Positions 23,158-35,715 of a stretch of 64,000 bases of DNA are shown one piece after another. The notes beneath the pieces were generated by a model, which saw only the letters and a program-made list of their open reading frames with translations, searched no databases and had not been told where the DNA came from. Position 1 is the stretch's first letter, and the number at the start of each line of letters is the position of its first letter. Origin of the DNA: Ophioderma brevispina (taxonomy: Eukaryota > Echinodermata > Ophiuroidea > Amphilepidida > Ophiodermatidae); the NCBI GenBank assembly GCA_023653785.1, contig JAMKCH010078942.1, positions 1-64,000 on the forward strand. Direction: 5' to 3'. Position numbers and translations under genes: made by a program.

Positions 23158-24340
23158 TTTGGAATAAGTGGCTGTAGTTTAAAAGAATTGAAACAATGGA
23201 ACATTATTACCGTGGGCATGGATGACAAATATGTTGATGGGATGAAAACAAAGAAGAAAAGTCAGCATTTGCACTTTCCACATTTCAAGTTGATTTGCTT
23301 TCAAAGTTCAAGGTGCTTGTTCTTCATGATTACCCGGAAAATAGTAAAATTTTTATACTCAGATGAAAGGCAATAGTATTTTTCTCATTGTCATCTGAAA
23401 TTCAGCTTCCAAATCATTAGATACGGAACAAAAAAAAATGCCCTTGGTTTACCATCACTATTACTTATAGCCACAGCCGTGAAGAGGGCCTCGATATGTA
23501 TATTATCGCTTGCAATTATAAAAACTGCAGTCTGTTTCCCGAACGTCATCTCTATTCGGGTCGCCCAAAAAAAATTTTACCCCGACCGGCGACTAATGTC
23601 ACCCATACAGAGTTACAATCGACCGGGCGAATTGCATTCAATCAAATCAAAAAACGATCCAAATCATGCACCATAGTACCATATGCTGCACCCATGAAGC
23701 TCATGAGCTCCTTTATTTATAAAAATAGCGGGGGCCCGCCGCTTCGAGTGGTCCCGCTAGCTGATTTGTGGAACGGGAGCGATCACGAATGGGAGGAATC
23801 ACTTAAACAGAAGCAAATCACTGAAGGATCAAGGTCCCTCCCGTCTGTCCCGTATTTCGCATATTCAATGCAGCTGCAGTAAATTTACACCCGCAGTGGT
23901 AATTACCCCGGGGCCCGGGGTTCCAAGGGGCCAGGGTTGCTAGGGGCCCCCAAACAAAAGTTCAGCCCTTGAGTTTGTGACAAAAGACAGAGAGGAGAGA
24001 AAGTGAGAGTGAGAGGGAGAGTGAAAGTGACAGTGAGAGAGAGAGGAGAGAGAGAGAGAGAGGGAAAACGAGAGCACTTGCAGAGACAGGGGGCCAATTT
24101 CCCCTCTTGCAGCAAATGACCTACTGACGTTGAGTAAATATCTCTGTGTACCGAACCTACGGTAACAGAGCTCTCATTTTCATATAAATGAGGACCTTCC
24201 CAAATCTGTGGAGATACAAGTGTACAAACCCCAATTTTTCGTCATTGTTAAGTAGCCACTGAGTACCCACCTGCATGGCTACCAGATCGCGGGCCGCAAA
24301 AGTGGGGGTAACTATCCACTTAGGTACACACGCCGTAGCC
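23158..24340. other. unassigned; unrecognised 128-codon frame at 23,496-23,882
   Basis: The plus-strand frame at 23,496-23,882 encodes 128 residues of balanced composition (for example GPPLRVVPLADLWNGSD) and is more GC-rich than its surroundings. I recognise no domain. It has no visible splice context and could be chance or a repeat-derived frame. The rest holds a GA-rich tract described separately. Confidence 0.2.
23985..24065 (+). repeat. GA/GTGAGAG microsatellite
   Basis: Imperfect GAGAGTGAGAG and AGAGAG repeats run for about 80 bases. The minus-strand frame across it gives Ser/Leu/Thr repeats only. Confidence 0.85.
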
Positions 24341-24357
24341 TAACACTACTCACCGCA

Positions 24358-24674
24358 TGCGGGAGTACCTGCATGAGTACTCCATGCAAATGAACTTTGA
24401 GCTCTGCGTTGGACTATTTAGTAATTTTTTATTCCCATTATTTACATTTTGTCACTGTTTTAGACAAAAATTTCATATATCAGGGGTTTTGGTTTGATGC
24501 TAAACTCAAAAATAGATGTTCGTTACTAAGCTGAAAATGATCAGAAAATCATAAACAACAATGGAAATGTTTGGCGCCCCTCTACGGGCAGTGCTGCCTA
24601 CAAGGCAGCCAGTAGGGGAGTACCTGCGAAGGTACTCCAGTGGAGTACTGCAGAGGACTCCCACTACTGGTGGC
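24358..24674 (+). other. nested hairpin region (possible three-way junction)
   Basis: At 24,617-24,638 GGAGTACC-TGCGAA-GGTACTCC forms a perfect 8-bp stem. Next, 24,639-24,646 (AGTGGAGT) pairs with 24,657-24,665 with one bulge. Both are enclosed by GCCAGTAG (24,608-24,615) pairing with CTACTGG-T-GGC (24,664-24,674), with a 2-base overlap between stems. A related hairpin, GGAGTACCTGCATGAGTACTCC with a shorter paired stem, occurs at about 24,361-24,383. No known structured RNA motif was recognised. Confidence 0.45.
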
Positions 24675-24719
24675 TTACACGGGTACCTGTCAGTCACCTA
24701 GCAGGCAACTGCAGAGTCC

Positions 24720-25389
24720 ACTATAGGATGGGTACTGTAAGTAGTAATAGTTTCACAGTTGCTATATACCACTGCTTGTGTACTCACAATTACTTAGTTG
24801 TAGGGACTACATCAATAGTGCATCAATGGGTTACCCTTGGAGACAGCTAAGAGTACACGGAGTAGCCTAAGCTTTGTGTTACACCTGTGGTAGAATCTTG
24901 CTGATGTAGATAGTGGTCGAACAAGTACCCTTTACGAAGCGAATATTTTTGTGCTCTTCAAAATTCTTTTTAGAAAGTACTTACAGTTCCTAAACATCTC
25001 CAGCAGCAACAGTAGTAAAGCTACAGTCGCATTCTGTGTATAGTAAACTACGTCCGAATGGTTGGTGTTTGTAACATGCCTGAAAATGCAAAATGAAATC
25101 TACTGGACACGACTACAGTTCATGTTGATCAGTGGTGACGCTACTGCTTTCTTGTTTACCATCCGGGAAATACGCATGTCAAAAATTTGCATTTTGAATG
25201 TTGCGCATAGTGCAAAAAATTGTAGTGTTGTTTTGAAGATTTAAATAGCATCCAGGCACGTGGGCACAGCGAAGTGACGATACCCAGGCGCCATTGGAAA
25301 TACAATTTTTTTTCAAAACAGGAATTGGAACCAATTAGAGTACAACATCTTTCTAAATTAAGTCTTAAGTAACGTAACACTCGAATACT
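24720..25389. other. unassigned stretch
   Basis: No gene or repeat boundary recognised. Small frames at 25,062-25,380 overlap on opposite strands. Confidence 0.45.
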
Positions 25390-25619
25390 TGAAAATCATA
25401 ATATAATCATAATAATTTAGTTCCATCATAAAAAACACTACCAAACCAACAAAAAAAATACAAGCAAAAGGAATGGAGAGGTGCAACTTAAACAGATGCC
25501 TGATAAGCAATGCACCCCCTGATTAAATATACATGTCAAATACAAACCACACATTCATACATTGCACACAAAGCAAAAAAAAAACAAGAACATACCCAAA
25601 ATGTCGTAAGCTCAAACAC
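25390..25619 (-). mobile_element. probable LINE 3' untranslated tail
   Basis: Read on the minus strand, this segment lies downstream of the reverse transcriptase relict, beyond a hAT insertion. It ends in short ATTATGATT-like repeats near 25,395-25,420, as many CR1/L2/RTE LINEs end in microsatellite-like repeats. The link to the coding part is inferred from order and direction only. Confidence 0.35.
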
Positions 25620-25627
25620 AACATAAA

Positions 25628-26673
25628 TAGTGATGGCCGATCCAGCCACAGATCGGTACTGCCGATCCTCCGATCATAAATGGTTGAAATCGGCTGATCA
25701 GATCCCGTTCATACATTATATTTTGTAATAGAAATCGCGCCAAAATCGCAGTGAAATTCACACTACCCTATCAACCATTTGACCCGCTCCCGAGTTGAAA
25801 CAATATGCATTGACAGTCTATGGATATTTACGTCAAAAACCAGTGATCGATCTCCAATTACCCGCAGCCATGGTCTATTGTTAATCGTAAATACAGGTAA
25901 ACAATGTGTTTCTGTTATGTTGAGTTAGCGTGATAGTGTATCAAATCAATTATTAACCCCCCACTGTGCAGTTAGTTATATCTTATTCAAGCTGGCATGG
26001 CCACTCGTGTGTGAGAGGTCCTATCAGCGCGGTGGTGTTGCTCACTGAGGTTGTTTACAAGTCGTGGGAATTTTGTGATAAAGTTTGATGGTTTGAAGGT
26101 TACATTGAAGCTCTGTTTTACTTTAAATTATATTGACGAGTTAATATTATAAAATGAGACAAAAAAAACAGAATTTTAATGAAGGAAATAATGAGCCAGC
26201 TTTTTACAATTACTGATGATTTACGTATGAGGAAACACACGTGGGGTCTTCTTTTCAGCTAACAATGGCTGCAATGGACTACTTGTACGCAATGCTCATT
26301 TCGTCTGTAGATTGTTGATGGAATTTTCATGTATTTTGGAGGATCACCCGCAGAAAAACCTCCCGTTTCAGAAGTATTGCGTTAAAAATAGCAAAAGTAT
26401 AGAAATTAATCTACAGTGTACAACAACAGGATTCTTGCGGTAAATGATGGCAGCACATTATAATGACATAATGTTAGAGTCACATAGGAAAGAAAAAATA
26501 TAAATGGTAAGCTTAAAATCTTGTTGTATTTAGTAAACTTTGGGCTTTTTATTGTCAGTTTGGGAGACGGTGAGGTTAGATCGTAGCTGATGACTTCTCC
26601 CGATCACGATTCAAAGCGATTTCGACCAGAAATCGGGAGATTCCGATCTGCCGATAAAGATCGGCCATCACTA
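25628..26673. mobile_element. 1,046-bp hAT-like element with perfect 8-bp TSD
   Basis: It starts TAGTGATGGCCGATC and ends GATCGGCCATCACTA, a clear terminal inverted repeat. Similarity extends with scattered matches such as ATCGGTACTGCCGATC against ATCGGCAGATCGGAA. Both sides carry AACATAAA (25,620-25,627 and 26,674-26,681), exactly 8 bp. TAGTGATGG-type ends and 8-bp duplications are hallmarks of hAT. No transposase frame is present, so this is a nonautonomous derivative. It interrupts what appears to be the 3' region of a LINE, so it is younger than that LINE. Confidence 0.92.
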
Positions 26674-26814
26674 AACATAAATAATGAATCAAATAAAATC
26701 GATTAGGGCCACCAGCCGTAAACAAAAAGAAACAGTGATACAGGTACAAATTATACATAAAACTTTAAAGTAGCAAACATTGAACCCTAACCCCACAAAG
26801 ACACTTTCACAAGG

Positions 26815-27110
26815 GGGGGCCCACTGAATCTCACAAACACATACAGCGAGGAGATCTATCAAAATAAATCAATGAATCTCAAACAAAATCAATATTTCTT
26901 CTGATAGGAAATCACTGATTCACAATAGCTCAAAGTATAGAATTAACTTATAATATTAACATCAATGAATCTCACAAAATCACAATGGTGTCCATGCATC
27001 GTAAACCACTGAACTCACAAAATCTCACAAATAGCTTAGTGCAGAGTGTTTAATCACTGAATCTCACAAAGTCTCACAATATGTACCACTGATGTGGTTT
27101 TGTGAGATTT
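26815..27110 (+). repeat. ~46-bp minisatellite (AATCTCACAAAATC)
   Basis: CACTGAATCTCACAAA-like phrases start at about 26,820, 26,868, 26,911, 26,962, 27,006, 27,052 and 27,087, a spacing of 35-51 bases. The copies are diverged. The array lies directly after the coding end of the minus-strand LINE and may belong to its 3' untranslated region. Confidence 0.75.
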
Positions 27111-27114
27111 TGGT

Positions 27115-28470
27115 GGGGGGTTGGTTAAGATTTGTTTTTAAATGTTCGAATGAATTTTGCCGATTTTAGACGTTTGGGCAAGTTATTCCATACTTTTGAC
27201 CTAACAGTCAAGGCTGTTTTTAACCACCCTTCAAGGTATTCTGAAATCATCTCGATTTCAGTTTGTAAATTATGATTGTTTCCATGGATGTAAAAAAATC
27301 ATCAAAAGAACGTGGTAGCAAGCTATGTTTATATTTAACCATAAATATACTATTCTTTGTAACATGTTAATACCGGTATAATTAAGGCCATATATATTTT
27401 TCAAACAAAGGTCGTTAGACATAAATATGGACTAGTGAAATTTATCTTAGGGCACGTTTTGCAGACGAAAACTTTTAAATATTCTATACTTTTTGTTTAG
27501 CCATTTCCCCATAGTAGCAGCCCATAAGTTTAATTTGGTAACACTACTGTACAGTAATAGTTTTGGGTGAAAACCTTTAACTTTGTTGAGAACTCCATCA
27601 TTTCTAGAACAGATTTACAACATTTTTCAATATGTTTCCTCCAATGTCATATTTTCGTCAATCATAATTCCCATAACTTAGTTCATGAACTCTAATTCAG
27701 ATCAAAACTTACACGCCATCTCAATAAATCTTGTGATCATTACATATGTTCGTTGTCTGCAACGTGTGCCTAAATACATTAGGTTAGTCTCTTTGCATTT
27801 AAACAATTTATTTGCTTAAAAAACCAATTACACACTTCCTCTAATTTCATGTATCGACATGTTGCAACATGTAGGAATATTTTTGTGGGATTAAAACATG
27901 GTAGTGTCATCGGCAAATAAAATTGTTTTGAGCAGATTAGATGTATGGCAGATATCTTCATATAAGGATAAAAGTAAGGTCCCAAAATAGGCCCTTGTGG
28001 ACACCACAACTAACTTTCTGAAGGTGATATTTTGTTATTGTGTGCTATTTTTCTGTGTAAATACGAAGAGAAGTCTGTTGCCTGTATGCTTACTAGTCGA
28101 ATTTCAAGAGACGACCCTATATTCGCAAAGTATTTATTAAAGCTCGGTCGAAATTTGTTTTTTGGACATGTATAAATTGCGTTTCCCGATACAAACTTTT
28201 CAGAACACACTTAGATTTTGGTCCGAATAATAGAAATTTAAAATTTTCGCCAGTGTTTCAATATTATATTTCTCCCTTGTCCTAAGGAGGTCACTAAGAT
28301 GTTTGTTTTGCCAACGCAAGAACAGAATAGTTATTTCTATAGTTCTTGTAATAACAGTCGATGTTGACATGACTAGTAGGCTACCGTTTACACAACAGAG
28401 GAAATACCTTATAATTGCATGAAGTGCCGCACCCCTCACAAGTAAAAATCTAGTGGTATGCAATGGAGTA
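27115..28470 (-). pseudogene. LINE reverse transcriptase relict (CR1/Jockey group) with internal deletion
   Basis: Minus-strand translation gives ordered pieces of a non-LTR retrotransposon polymerase. FNKYFANIGSSLEI and SSYLHRKIAHNNKISPSES are the region before the RT domain (about 28,020-28,210). Then come CPQGPILGP (about 27,976-28,010), FADDTTMF, the catalytic motif (27,894-27,917, in another frame), and LNAKRLT. Next are GIMIDENMTLEETY (near 27,650), GVLNKVKGFHPKLLL, a LWAATMGKW-like segment and a C-terminal GQKYGITCPN segment (normally GPKLWNSLPN). In intact elements about 150 residues of RT fingers separate the SP-x-E region from the GVPQG box; here they are adjacent, so that part is deleted. 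Frameshifts and stops are frequent, so it cannot encode an active enzyme. The endonuclease is not seen. Confidence 0.85.
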
Positions 28471-29064
28471 ATGTGTCTGAGAGAATTCCACTTGTTCTCA
28501 CTTTTACAAGTTGTGCGTTTTCCAGGAAATGCGGTCTAACTAACCAAGGCGTCAACGTCTGCTGACAAAAATCAATCCAAATTCAGCAGCTTTGTAAAAG
28601 CATATACGGTGTTCCCTGAGACTTTTCTCTCACCACTTCACAATGATCCATAAAGCGAGCCCGAGGCGCAGAGCACCATCGTAGTAACAGCAGGGGAGGG
28701 CGCCGAGAATCCCAATTTTAAGACGACGCCATTGTTAACACGTAAAAGCGAAATCTTGATGAAACATAAATTCTGATTAATATCTCAAAATCCCTAGAGG
28801 TGAAAATTTATTCTGATGGTAATTTAAAAAGTCAATATTTTCTGCAGATGGAGTGGTATAATTTAGAGATAGCATATTTAGTTTTGTGTGTATCTTTGAG
28901 TAAGATCCTGGGTGGGCGATGTGGTTGAAGGGGGTGTTGGATTGTAGCTTTTACATAGTGCTCCCCCCGCAATTTCAAACTCAACATGCAAGCTATTGTA
29001 AATTTTAAAAAGAATTACTAAAACTGATAGGGAAATTGTAGATGGCTGGGGAATGGACCAGATG
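28471..29064. other. unassigned stretch
   Basis: Nothing recognised, apart from a short GC-richer patch at 28,640-28,720. Confidence 0.45.
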
Positions 29065-29285
29065 GCATTTTAAACAAATCCCATAGTGCATTACACTGTG
29101 CCTATTTTCAGTGTTTGGAATGAATTGTAACTTCGGATAAAAAAGTACTTTGCAGGCTATGAGTGCCAGTTTTTATGACGTTGACATTTATGAATATGAC
29201 TTTGGTGGGATCACATTACCCTAGTTAGGTGCAATGTCCACAAACAACTGGTGCATTGTGGGATGACGCAATACAACCCCTAGTG
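29065..29285 (+). mobile_element. MITE family D, copy 3 (shortened)
   Basis: The left end has AATCCCATAGTGCATTACAC and the right end CTGGTGCATTGTGGGAT. The phrase GGTGGGATCACAT matches the other copies. It is about 220 bp, shorter than copy 1, suggesting an internal deletion. Confidence 0.6.
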
Positions 29286-29337
29286 GGAGGGGATCTATAA
29301 CATTTAGTTCAGGGCCCCTCCATTTTCTTTTAATTAA

Positions 29338-29695
29338 AGCACCCCACTATCAGTGATTTATCCGAATGAGTCAAAATACCCTGAAATTTGGCAGGAATGT
29401 CTTAAAATTGAAGGTCAGTCTGTAGAAATCTCATAAGTTACTTCTTTCAACCGAAAAATTGACAGAAAAAGGAAGAAAACGGCAGTGTTCAAAGATACAA
29501 ATCTCTTATTCAATTACGTGTTGTAGTAAGTGTCCAACGGATACGACTAAAATTGTCCAATTTTGTCCTATATTAGGTTGCTCTGGTCCTATCATTGTAG
29601 GGTTGTTTGACACCATACTTGTTACATACAAGCAAAAATCGATTTTGATGATTTTTTCGATTTTTTGATTTAGCAAATTTCATCTGATAGTGCCT
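29338..29695 (-). mobile_element. TTAA MITE family B, full copy
   Basis: The ends are AGCACCCCACTATCAGTG and CATCTGATAGTGCCT, flanked by TTAA on both sides (29,334-29,337 and 29,696-29,699). Its interior matches the complement of the 5,941 copy, including TTTTTTCGATTTTTTGATT and AATTACGTGTTGTAGTAAGTG. Length is 358 bp. Confidence 0.85.
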
Positions 29696-29699
29696 TTAA

Positions 29700-32600
29700 T
29701 GAAATACTGGGGCAGCTTATCCTGACGTACGAGGGGATAAAATTCGAGGGTGATTTTCTGATGTACCTTTGGGTTGTGGTGGGGTCAGAGTGGGGTGGTG
29801 TAATGATGGGGTGGGTGAGATGTAATTTAGAAGAAACACACATTTGGTCCTTCTCTGATATACACTGGAACAAAGGTCATTCATTTGGGCCTGCATGAGA
29901 AAGGGAACATGAGCAGATGGGCAGGGACACCCCCGTTTTTTATCTATTATTTTGGATCAGAACAATTTCATATTTTTGAATTACTGAGTAATTTAAGTCC
30001 AAGAAAATATTCCATGTAGTTATGAAAAAAGTCTCCAAATGTGGGTCGACCACATCGAATTACCATGCGTCTAATGGACAATTTTTTAATTTTGGTCACA
30101 TTTGATTGCGTACCCAAACCATTTAATAACTCAACTTTGTATAAATTTTTTGGGGATACATTTCTATGTGAGGAGATATTAAATATGATATGGAAAATCG
30201 GACCATGATAGGGTCACCACTATATGGGAGACGTTTTGTTGGAAATATTTCCACCGTTAATCCCCTATTAAATTTTCTGGGTAATGACTGAGAAAAATAT
30301 GTGGTTTGTGACTTTTTTTCTTTTCATACTTCTGATACACACCAAATTCATTTTGATTGGAACATGGATGGAAAAGGTTGTCTATTGGTCCTCACAATTT
30401 AATAAGAAAAAAAGCGCAGTAATTCATTGGGGCAAAATAGTAACAATTCGATGTGACCCCCTATGATAACCTTGTTCCCTCCCATCATATTCACAAAGTC
30501 AAGTTGTCGCCCATGTGATATGCTACGCTAGCAGGGGCTAAAGGAAAAACAAATGGTCAGTACCTTTAATAGTGAAAATGCAATTAGAGCACAATCCTGA
30601 ATCTATCCTTGAAGAATACGTATGACTTCAATGACAGGGACCACCCAAGCCATGCATGCGTTAACATGGCTACCAGTTGACTACAGTACAGTCAGACAGT
30701 GATTGACGATGCACTTGCGAGATTGAACATGAACTATGCCATAACCCAAATGCCATGGCCGTGACAATAAATCATGATATAGGCCACGATACACAAGCCG
30801 TTAGTCAATTGCAATTTCACAAACAAATAGTCGAATCGTGATTCTATGACCAGGTGCAGTGCTAAGCACGATACGTACAATCAACGATTAGATGGACGAT
30901 GCATGCCATGCAATTCAGTGCCTTCTCCAGCCATGAATTCCACTCAACTCCACGAAAAGCTCAGCCGTTCTTTCGTGTTGTTTGTTTCCACCATTTCCAC
31001 TAAAATGTAGATGGCTTTATTTTACCCTCCACATCAGGAATTAATTACATAATGCCACTTTCCCGACCTTTTTCGGGTACGAAGACGCCATGATTATGTT
31101 ACATGATCACAACAGCTGATCAGTCTCGAACTCACAGAGTATGTCACTTTAGCCGCGGTTTTAGAGTTCAACGTTCGTACACACGTTACAATTATATTGT
31201 AATCGCGGGAGTAAAGCAAATCTTGATAACGAGTTTTATATGTGATAGATTTCACAAGAAATGGGGCAATTATAATTCATTTTTGAGAAAACAGGGCACA
31301 AACAAGAGGTGAACACACGTAAACTTATTTTTATAATTTTTAAGAATTTTATCGCCGCAAAATATGTACTTGCCAGGGGTGGGTCACCTTTTTAAACGAT
31401 ACAGGATCTGCCCGGTGGCCCTAATGTTTTCCTAATAGATTTTTTATACAATTTATTTTTTTTCTTTTCCGAATACTTTTTAATAAGCAAATGATATCCA
31501 TTGGGATTTCAATTTGCTCGTTTGCGCATGACACGTTTCTTTTTACATGGTATAACATATATCGTAAAGTTCATTAATTGTCGATAAAAAATCTTTTACT
31601 GATTAAAATTCACTGCCAGTCTCTCGTGTGTACAGAATGATTGTAACACATGAGTTAGGAGAATCTGCCAATGTAACCTGGGATGTCATCATGTCGTAGC
31701 ATTATTAAGGTGCTTGGTGACGTTTCATGCCTGGTCCCTGCTTGGATGTCTGAAATATTTGCTCTCACATAAGCTCCAAACAGAGCATGCTGAACGAACG
31801 TGAACACTGCAAACGGGTCGGCGGCCCTGTCACAGCCGATACGCCAAATGACCTGACCTCTCCACAGCTCAGGTGGCATAGAGAGTCTGTTTCACGATAC
31901 CCTCGAGAGATTGTAAAAACATGGCCGTTGCTGCGATATGTCCCAGTAACTGTGACCTCAGGCAGTGTTATCTTTTCAATTTGGTCGTTATCATCTCACT
32001 GCCTCAAAGTCCCAGGGCTTTAACACAGGATTTAAAAGCCGTATAAGCAACGTGTGTGCAGAACGATGTGGAAACCACAAATTGCGGCCATTGGTGTTAC
32101 ATTACTTTGCGTTGTTGGTATTAGGTTTAGATTGCGTAAGTGTTGGCAACATCGGATTAATAATGGTTCCTCAAAAGCAGTTATTTGAAATAAGCCACTT
32201 TGAAGTCTCCTGATCTCACTCCATCGTAGTAATGATGACGAGTAACGTTTGCAGTGCAGCACGGGTTGGAACTTCAGATCGATTATTGGGCGCATATTGA
32301 AGGCATATTCTAATTTTGAGGCGAGTTGGTTAAAGAAACGGAAAGGGGGGGGGGCCATCACTGAAATGTGCCCCAAATACACCCGCCGTAGTGCACTGTA
32401 CCCACGGCGGTGCGGAAAGTTTTGATATAGCATAAGTGACGTAGCATGGGGGAAGTGTTTCGCTGCCCCTCGAGCCCATAGATGGAGATCGTGTGTTAAA
32501 AATCTACCGATAGTAGAAATGTTCTATTTCTCAAAAGATTATAGGTTCAACCCAGGAGAGGGATGTTCTCGTAAGAGAAACAAATCTATGACACTCTCAT

Positions 32601-33423
32601 GCAAAAATATCATTAGAACCCCTTCGTTTTTCGGGGGGGATGATTGAAATTATTTTTTACACATTGTTATGGGGCACTGATAACGTTAGTCTCTCGCGCA
32701 TTCCAATTTAGATAATATCTTTCGCAAGATCGTGACACAGACTACAGCGTGGTAAATCCCTATGGGGGTAAATATTTCCCGCACGCCGTAATTTGCCGAA
32801 CCGAACAGTTTGAATTATCTGCTATTGACAGCGATTTGTTGTCTTTCGATACAACATGGAGGACTGGAGGAAGTAGAGATGTGAAGCTCCGCAATTTTTG
32901 TTTAAATACCACCTTCTGAACCTTCATCAAACTGTTAAAACAACACGATTTTGAAGGTAAGGCAAGTGACTAATCTATTATGTGGGTGTATATCAAGTGA
33001 AGCATTATATTTTGGGCACAATACCACCTTGAATTTTGCTTTCACTAAAACATCTCTCTTCTGCACAAACCCGTCATGACTACTGCTGCGATAGAATCCT
33101 GGATAGAAGCCGACGAAAATTGCTGATTTTTCCCTTCAACAGTGCGGTAACGCATTGATTACACCAATTATTGATTAATCGCAGCCCAATTGAACAAGAT
33201 CTGAATGATATCTGGATTATGAACGCATTCCAGAAGAATGGACAAAATCTATCATTCTTACCATGCCCAAGAAGGGAACATCACCAATGTGTGAGAACTA
33301 CAGGACCATCAGCTGGAAAGTGCCTTAAGTTAACATGAATCCTATGATATTGCTCAATTGGGCATATGTGTGACCAAAAGTCTGCATTGCTAGTTGACTC
33401 TGAACTGTCCATGGTCATGTGTC
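29700..33423. other. long unassigned stretch
   Basis: About 3.7 kb with no recognised gene or repeat family. A 74-codon minus-strand frame at 31,655-31,879 (MPPELWRGQVIWRIGCDRAA...) is GC-richer than its surroundings with balanced composition, so an unrecognised exon is conceivable, but no splice or homology evidence supports it. A short G-run lies near 32,345. Other frames overlap each other on both strands. Confidence 0.4.
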
Positions 33424-34980
33424 GTATAGTGGGACACCTGATTTTGGGAGAACGTTACATTGGCACTAACTTTTTTGGTTTAGCAAAGGGCTACAAGATA
33501 AATAAACTGTACAACTGTCATAAATTTGGGCTTATTTTAAAGCCCATTTATTCTTCTTTTCAAAAATGCATTATTTTTTCACATATGTTTATCGTTGTCG
33601 TTTTAATGAAGCAAAATGATAACAAAGTCATTACTGTGGAGGGCCGCGGTGCAGCCTCCTGTTAAGTCTATGGGAATTTGGGTTTTTGATATGCTTTAAT
33701 ACTATTTTTCAAATGGTTGTAAAATGCAAACAACTAGTGATATGGAGACTTTTTCTCTTGCACAGGTTCCATACATATCTTAGTATAAAATCCAAGTACT
33801 TAAAATCAAATTCAACCCTATTTAATTAATTAACTTTGATTGAATTAACAGTTAACAACAGCCCGCAAGTAATGCGATTCGTTTTCAAACTAAATGCTTT
33901 AAGTCAATCAACAAACAGTTTAAAAATTAAATGACCAAACACCCATCCTTTCCATTAGTTAAATAATGCCCTTAATTAGTTACCAATTAATTAATGTACT
34001 AATTAACTCCATTTTGTCATTTGATAGGCATATTCGCATGTGAGACGATGGTCAGTAATTTCGTACTAAAAACTAATACAAAACAGATCAGGATCGCTAA
34101 CAGTAACATGTAGCTATATTGCTGTGTAAGAAAGACATATCAAATGAAGTACTGTTTCCAATAGCAAGTGTATTATGTTGTAATTGATATTCAAGAATTC
34201 AAACACAAATTTATCACACATCGATAATGATGACAACATTTGTTTTATATAGCATAATACCATATTATTTTGAACACCACCCTGTATGTTTCACATTAGA
34301 AAGTGTATGGTCATCTGTAAACTACATGATATACATTAACTGATCAAAATTTCTTACAATTAGAAGAACCTCAGCCCACAACATGTCTGATTAGAAGGTA
34401 CAAAGCCTAAAAATATGGGCATCGTTACAACTTTGATATCTACAATTTCATACCACCCTGTACAAAAACTACTTTGTTACCTGTCCAGATCTCGTTGTGA
34501 TTCTTTCTGAAGATTTCCAGCAAGTAACAATGCATTCTTACCATTTTATATGGATCAATTTTGTACTTCCTAATAAACGCATGTTATTTTTCACAAAAAA
34601 AGTGTCAATTTTTGGCCACCCTGTATGTCACTTGTTCAATAAGCTGAATGTACCAAATTTTATATGGTTTGAAAGCCTATAGTTCTGCCTGTAAGAATAT
34701 ATAATTATCTTGCATGTACGACTTGTCTTCAAGATTTTTCATCAGGTAACATATTGAAAAGATTTATTTTTTTGGTTTTGCACACTATATATGTTTTCTT
34801 GCACACCCTGTATATCAACGTCAGCTTTGAAAATATAGAGTCCTTACACCTTCAGCTTTCAGAAAATGTATGGTTTTACTATGGTGTTGTACATCATTTT
34901 AATGCTATACTAACAAATACAGAAATTGATGAATTTACTTGTTTTTCCATGATGTAACGTTTAGGGTGTCCCACTATACA
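33424..34980. mobile_element. 1.56-kb TIR element with one-sided CACCCTGTA iterons
   Basis: The left end GTATAGTGGGACACCT (33,424-33,439) and right end GGTGTCCCACTATACA (34,965-34,980) are inverted repeats of about 16 bp. The right half carries CACCCTGTA at about 34,279, 34,453, 34,618 and 34,804, spaced 165-186 bases; none was seen in the left half. The interior is AT-rich with TTAATTAA motifs. Only short frames occur and no transposase was recognised. The iteron motif is the same as in the 8.5-10.5 kb element, although the termini differ. Confidence 0.7.
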
Positions 34981-35711
34981 GGTATAAAACCCACAGGCAC
35001 ATACGTTTTTTCGCTGGGATGCCATATTGCCTTGCCTTTGTTGTAGACCTATGGGGATACAACCCTAGGGTTGCAGTACCGAAACTAGTTGTAGATTGAT
35101 GACATGTTACTGATGAAAGCACCCTTCACTTGAAAATTGTTCCTAAATTCTCGAAAACTAATGTATATTGCAATTGTACTTATATTCCTCCCCCAACTGC
35201 TGTCCTACTGAGAATTAGAATGAGATTACAATCATGTGACTGAATGTTCATGACATTTCCGATGTTAGCTCCGAACTTTTCCGAAGGTCACTTTTTTTCA
35301 TACAGCTGTCAAAGCACTGGTGTGGCCACCATTTTTGTAAACAAGACAGTTGAGTAGCTGACACAGGACAATTAAAAATTTGAATTTCTTCTTTGGCAGT
35401 AAGGGATCATTCTCATAAACGAGGTGAAAATGGGTGGTTATAAAGAAGCCATTCAACAATCTGTGTGATATCGCTAAGTTGGACATATTTCTTGTAGAAC
35501 TTAAGTTTTATTTTTTGAACATTCTGGATTTCACCAGTTTTATGTTTTGCTGGGGAAAGAATTTTGTATTGTGCCACCACCCTGTGAATTTGGCAGCCTG
35601 AACTGAATAAACTGCACGTTGAACTTGAAGGATGTGGTGGCAGAATTCATCCCACCAAGGATGCCAAATCTAGCGAAGCGCGACAAATCTGCACCGGGAA
35701 AAGAGAAACAC
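34981..35711. other. unassigned stretch
   Basis: No gene or repeat boundary recognised; a CCACCACCCTGTGA phrase near 35,574 echoes the iteron motif but stands alone. Confidence 0.45.
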
Positions 35712-35715
35712 TTAA

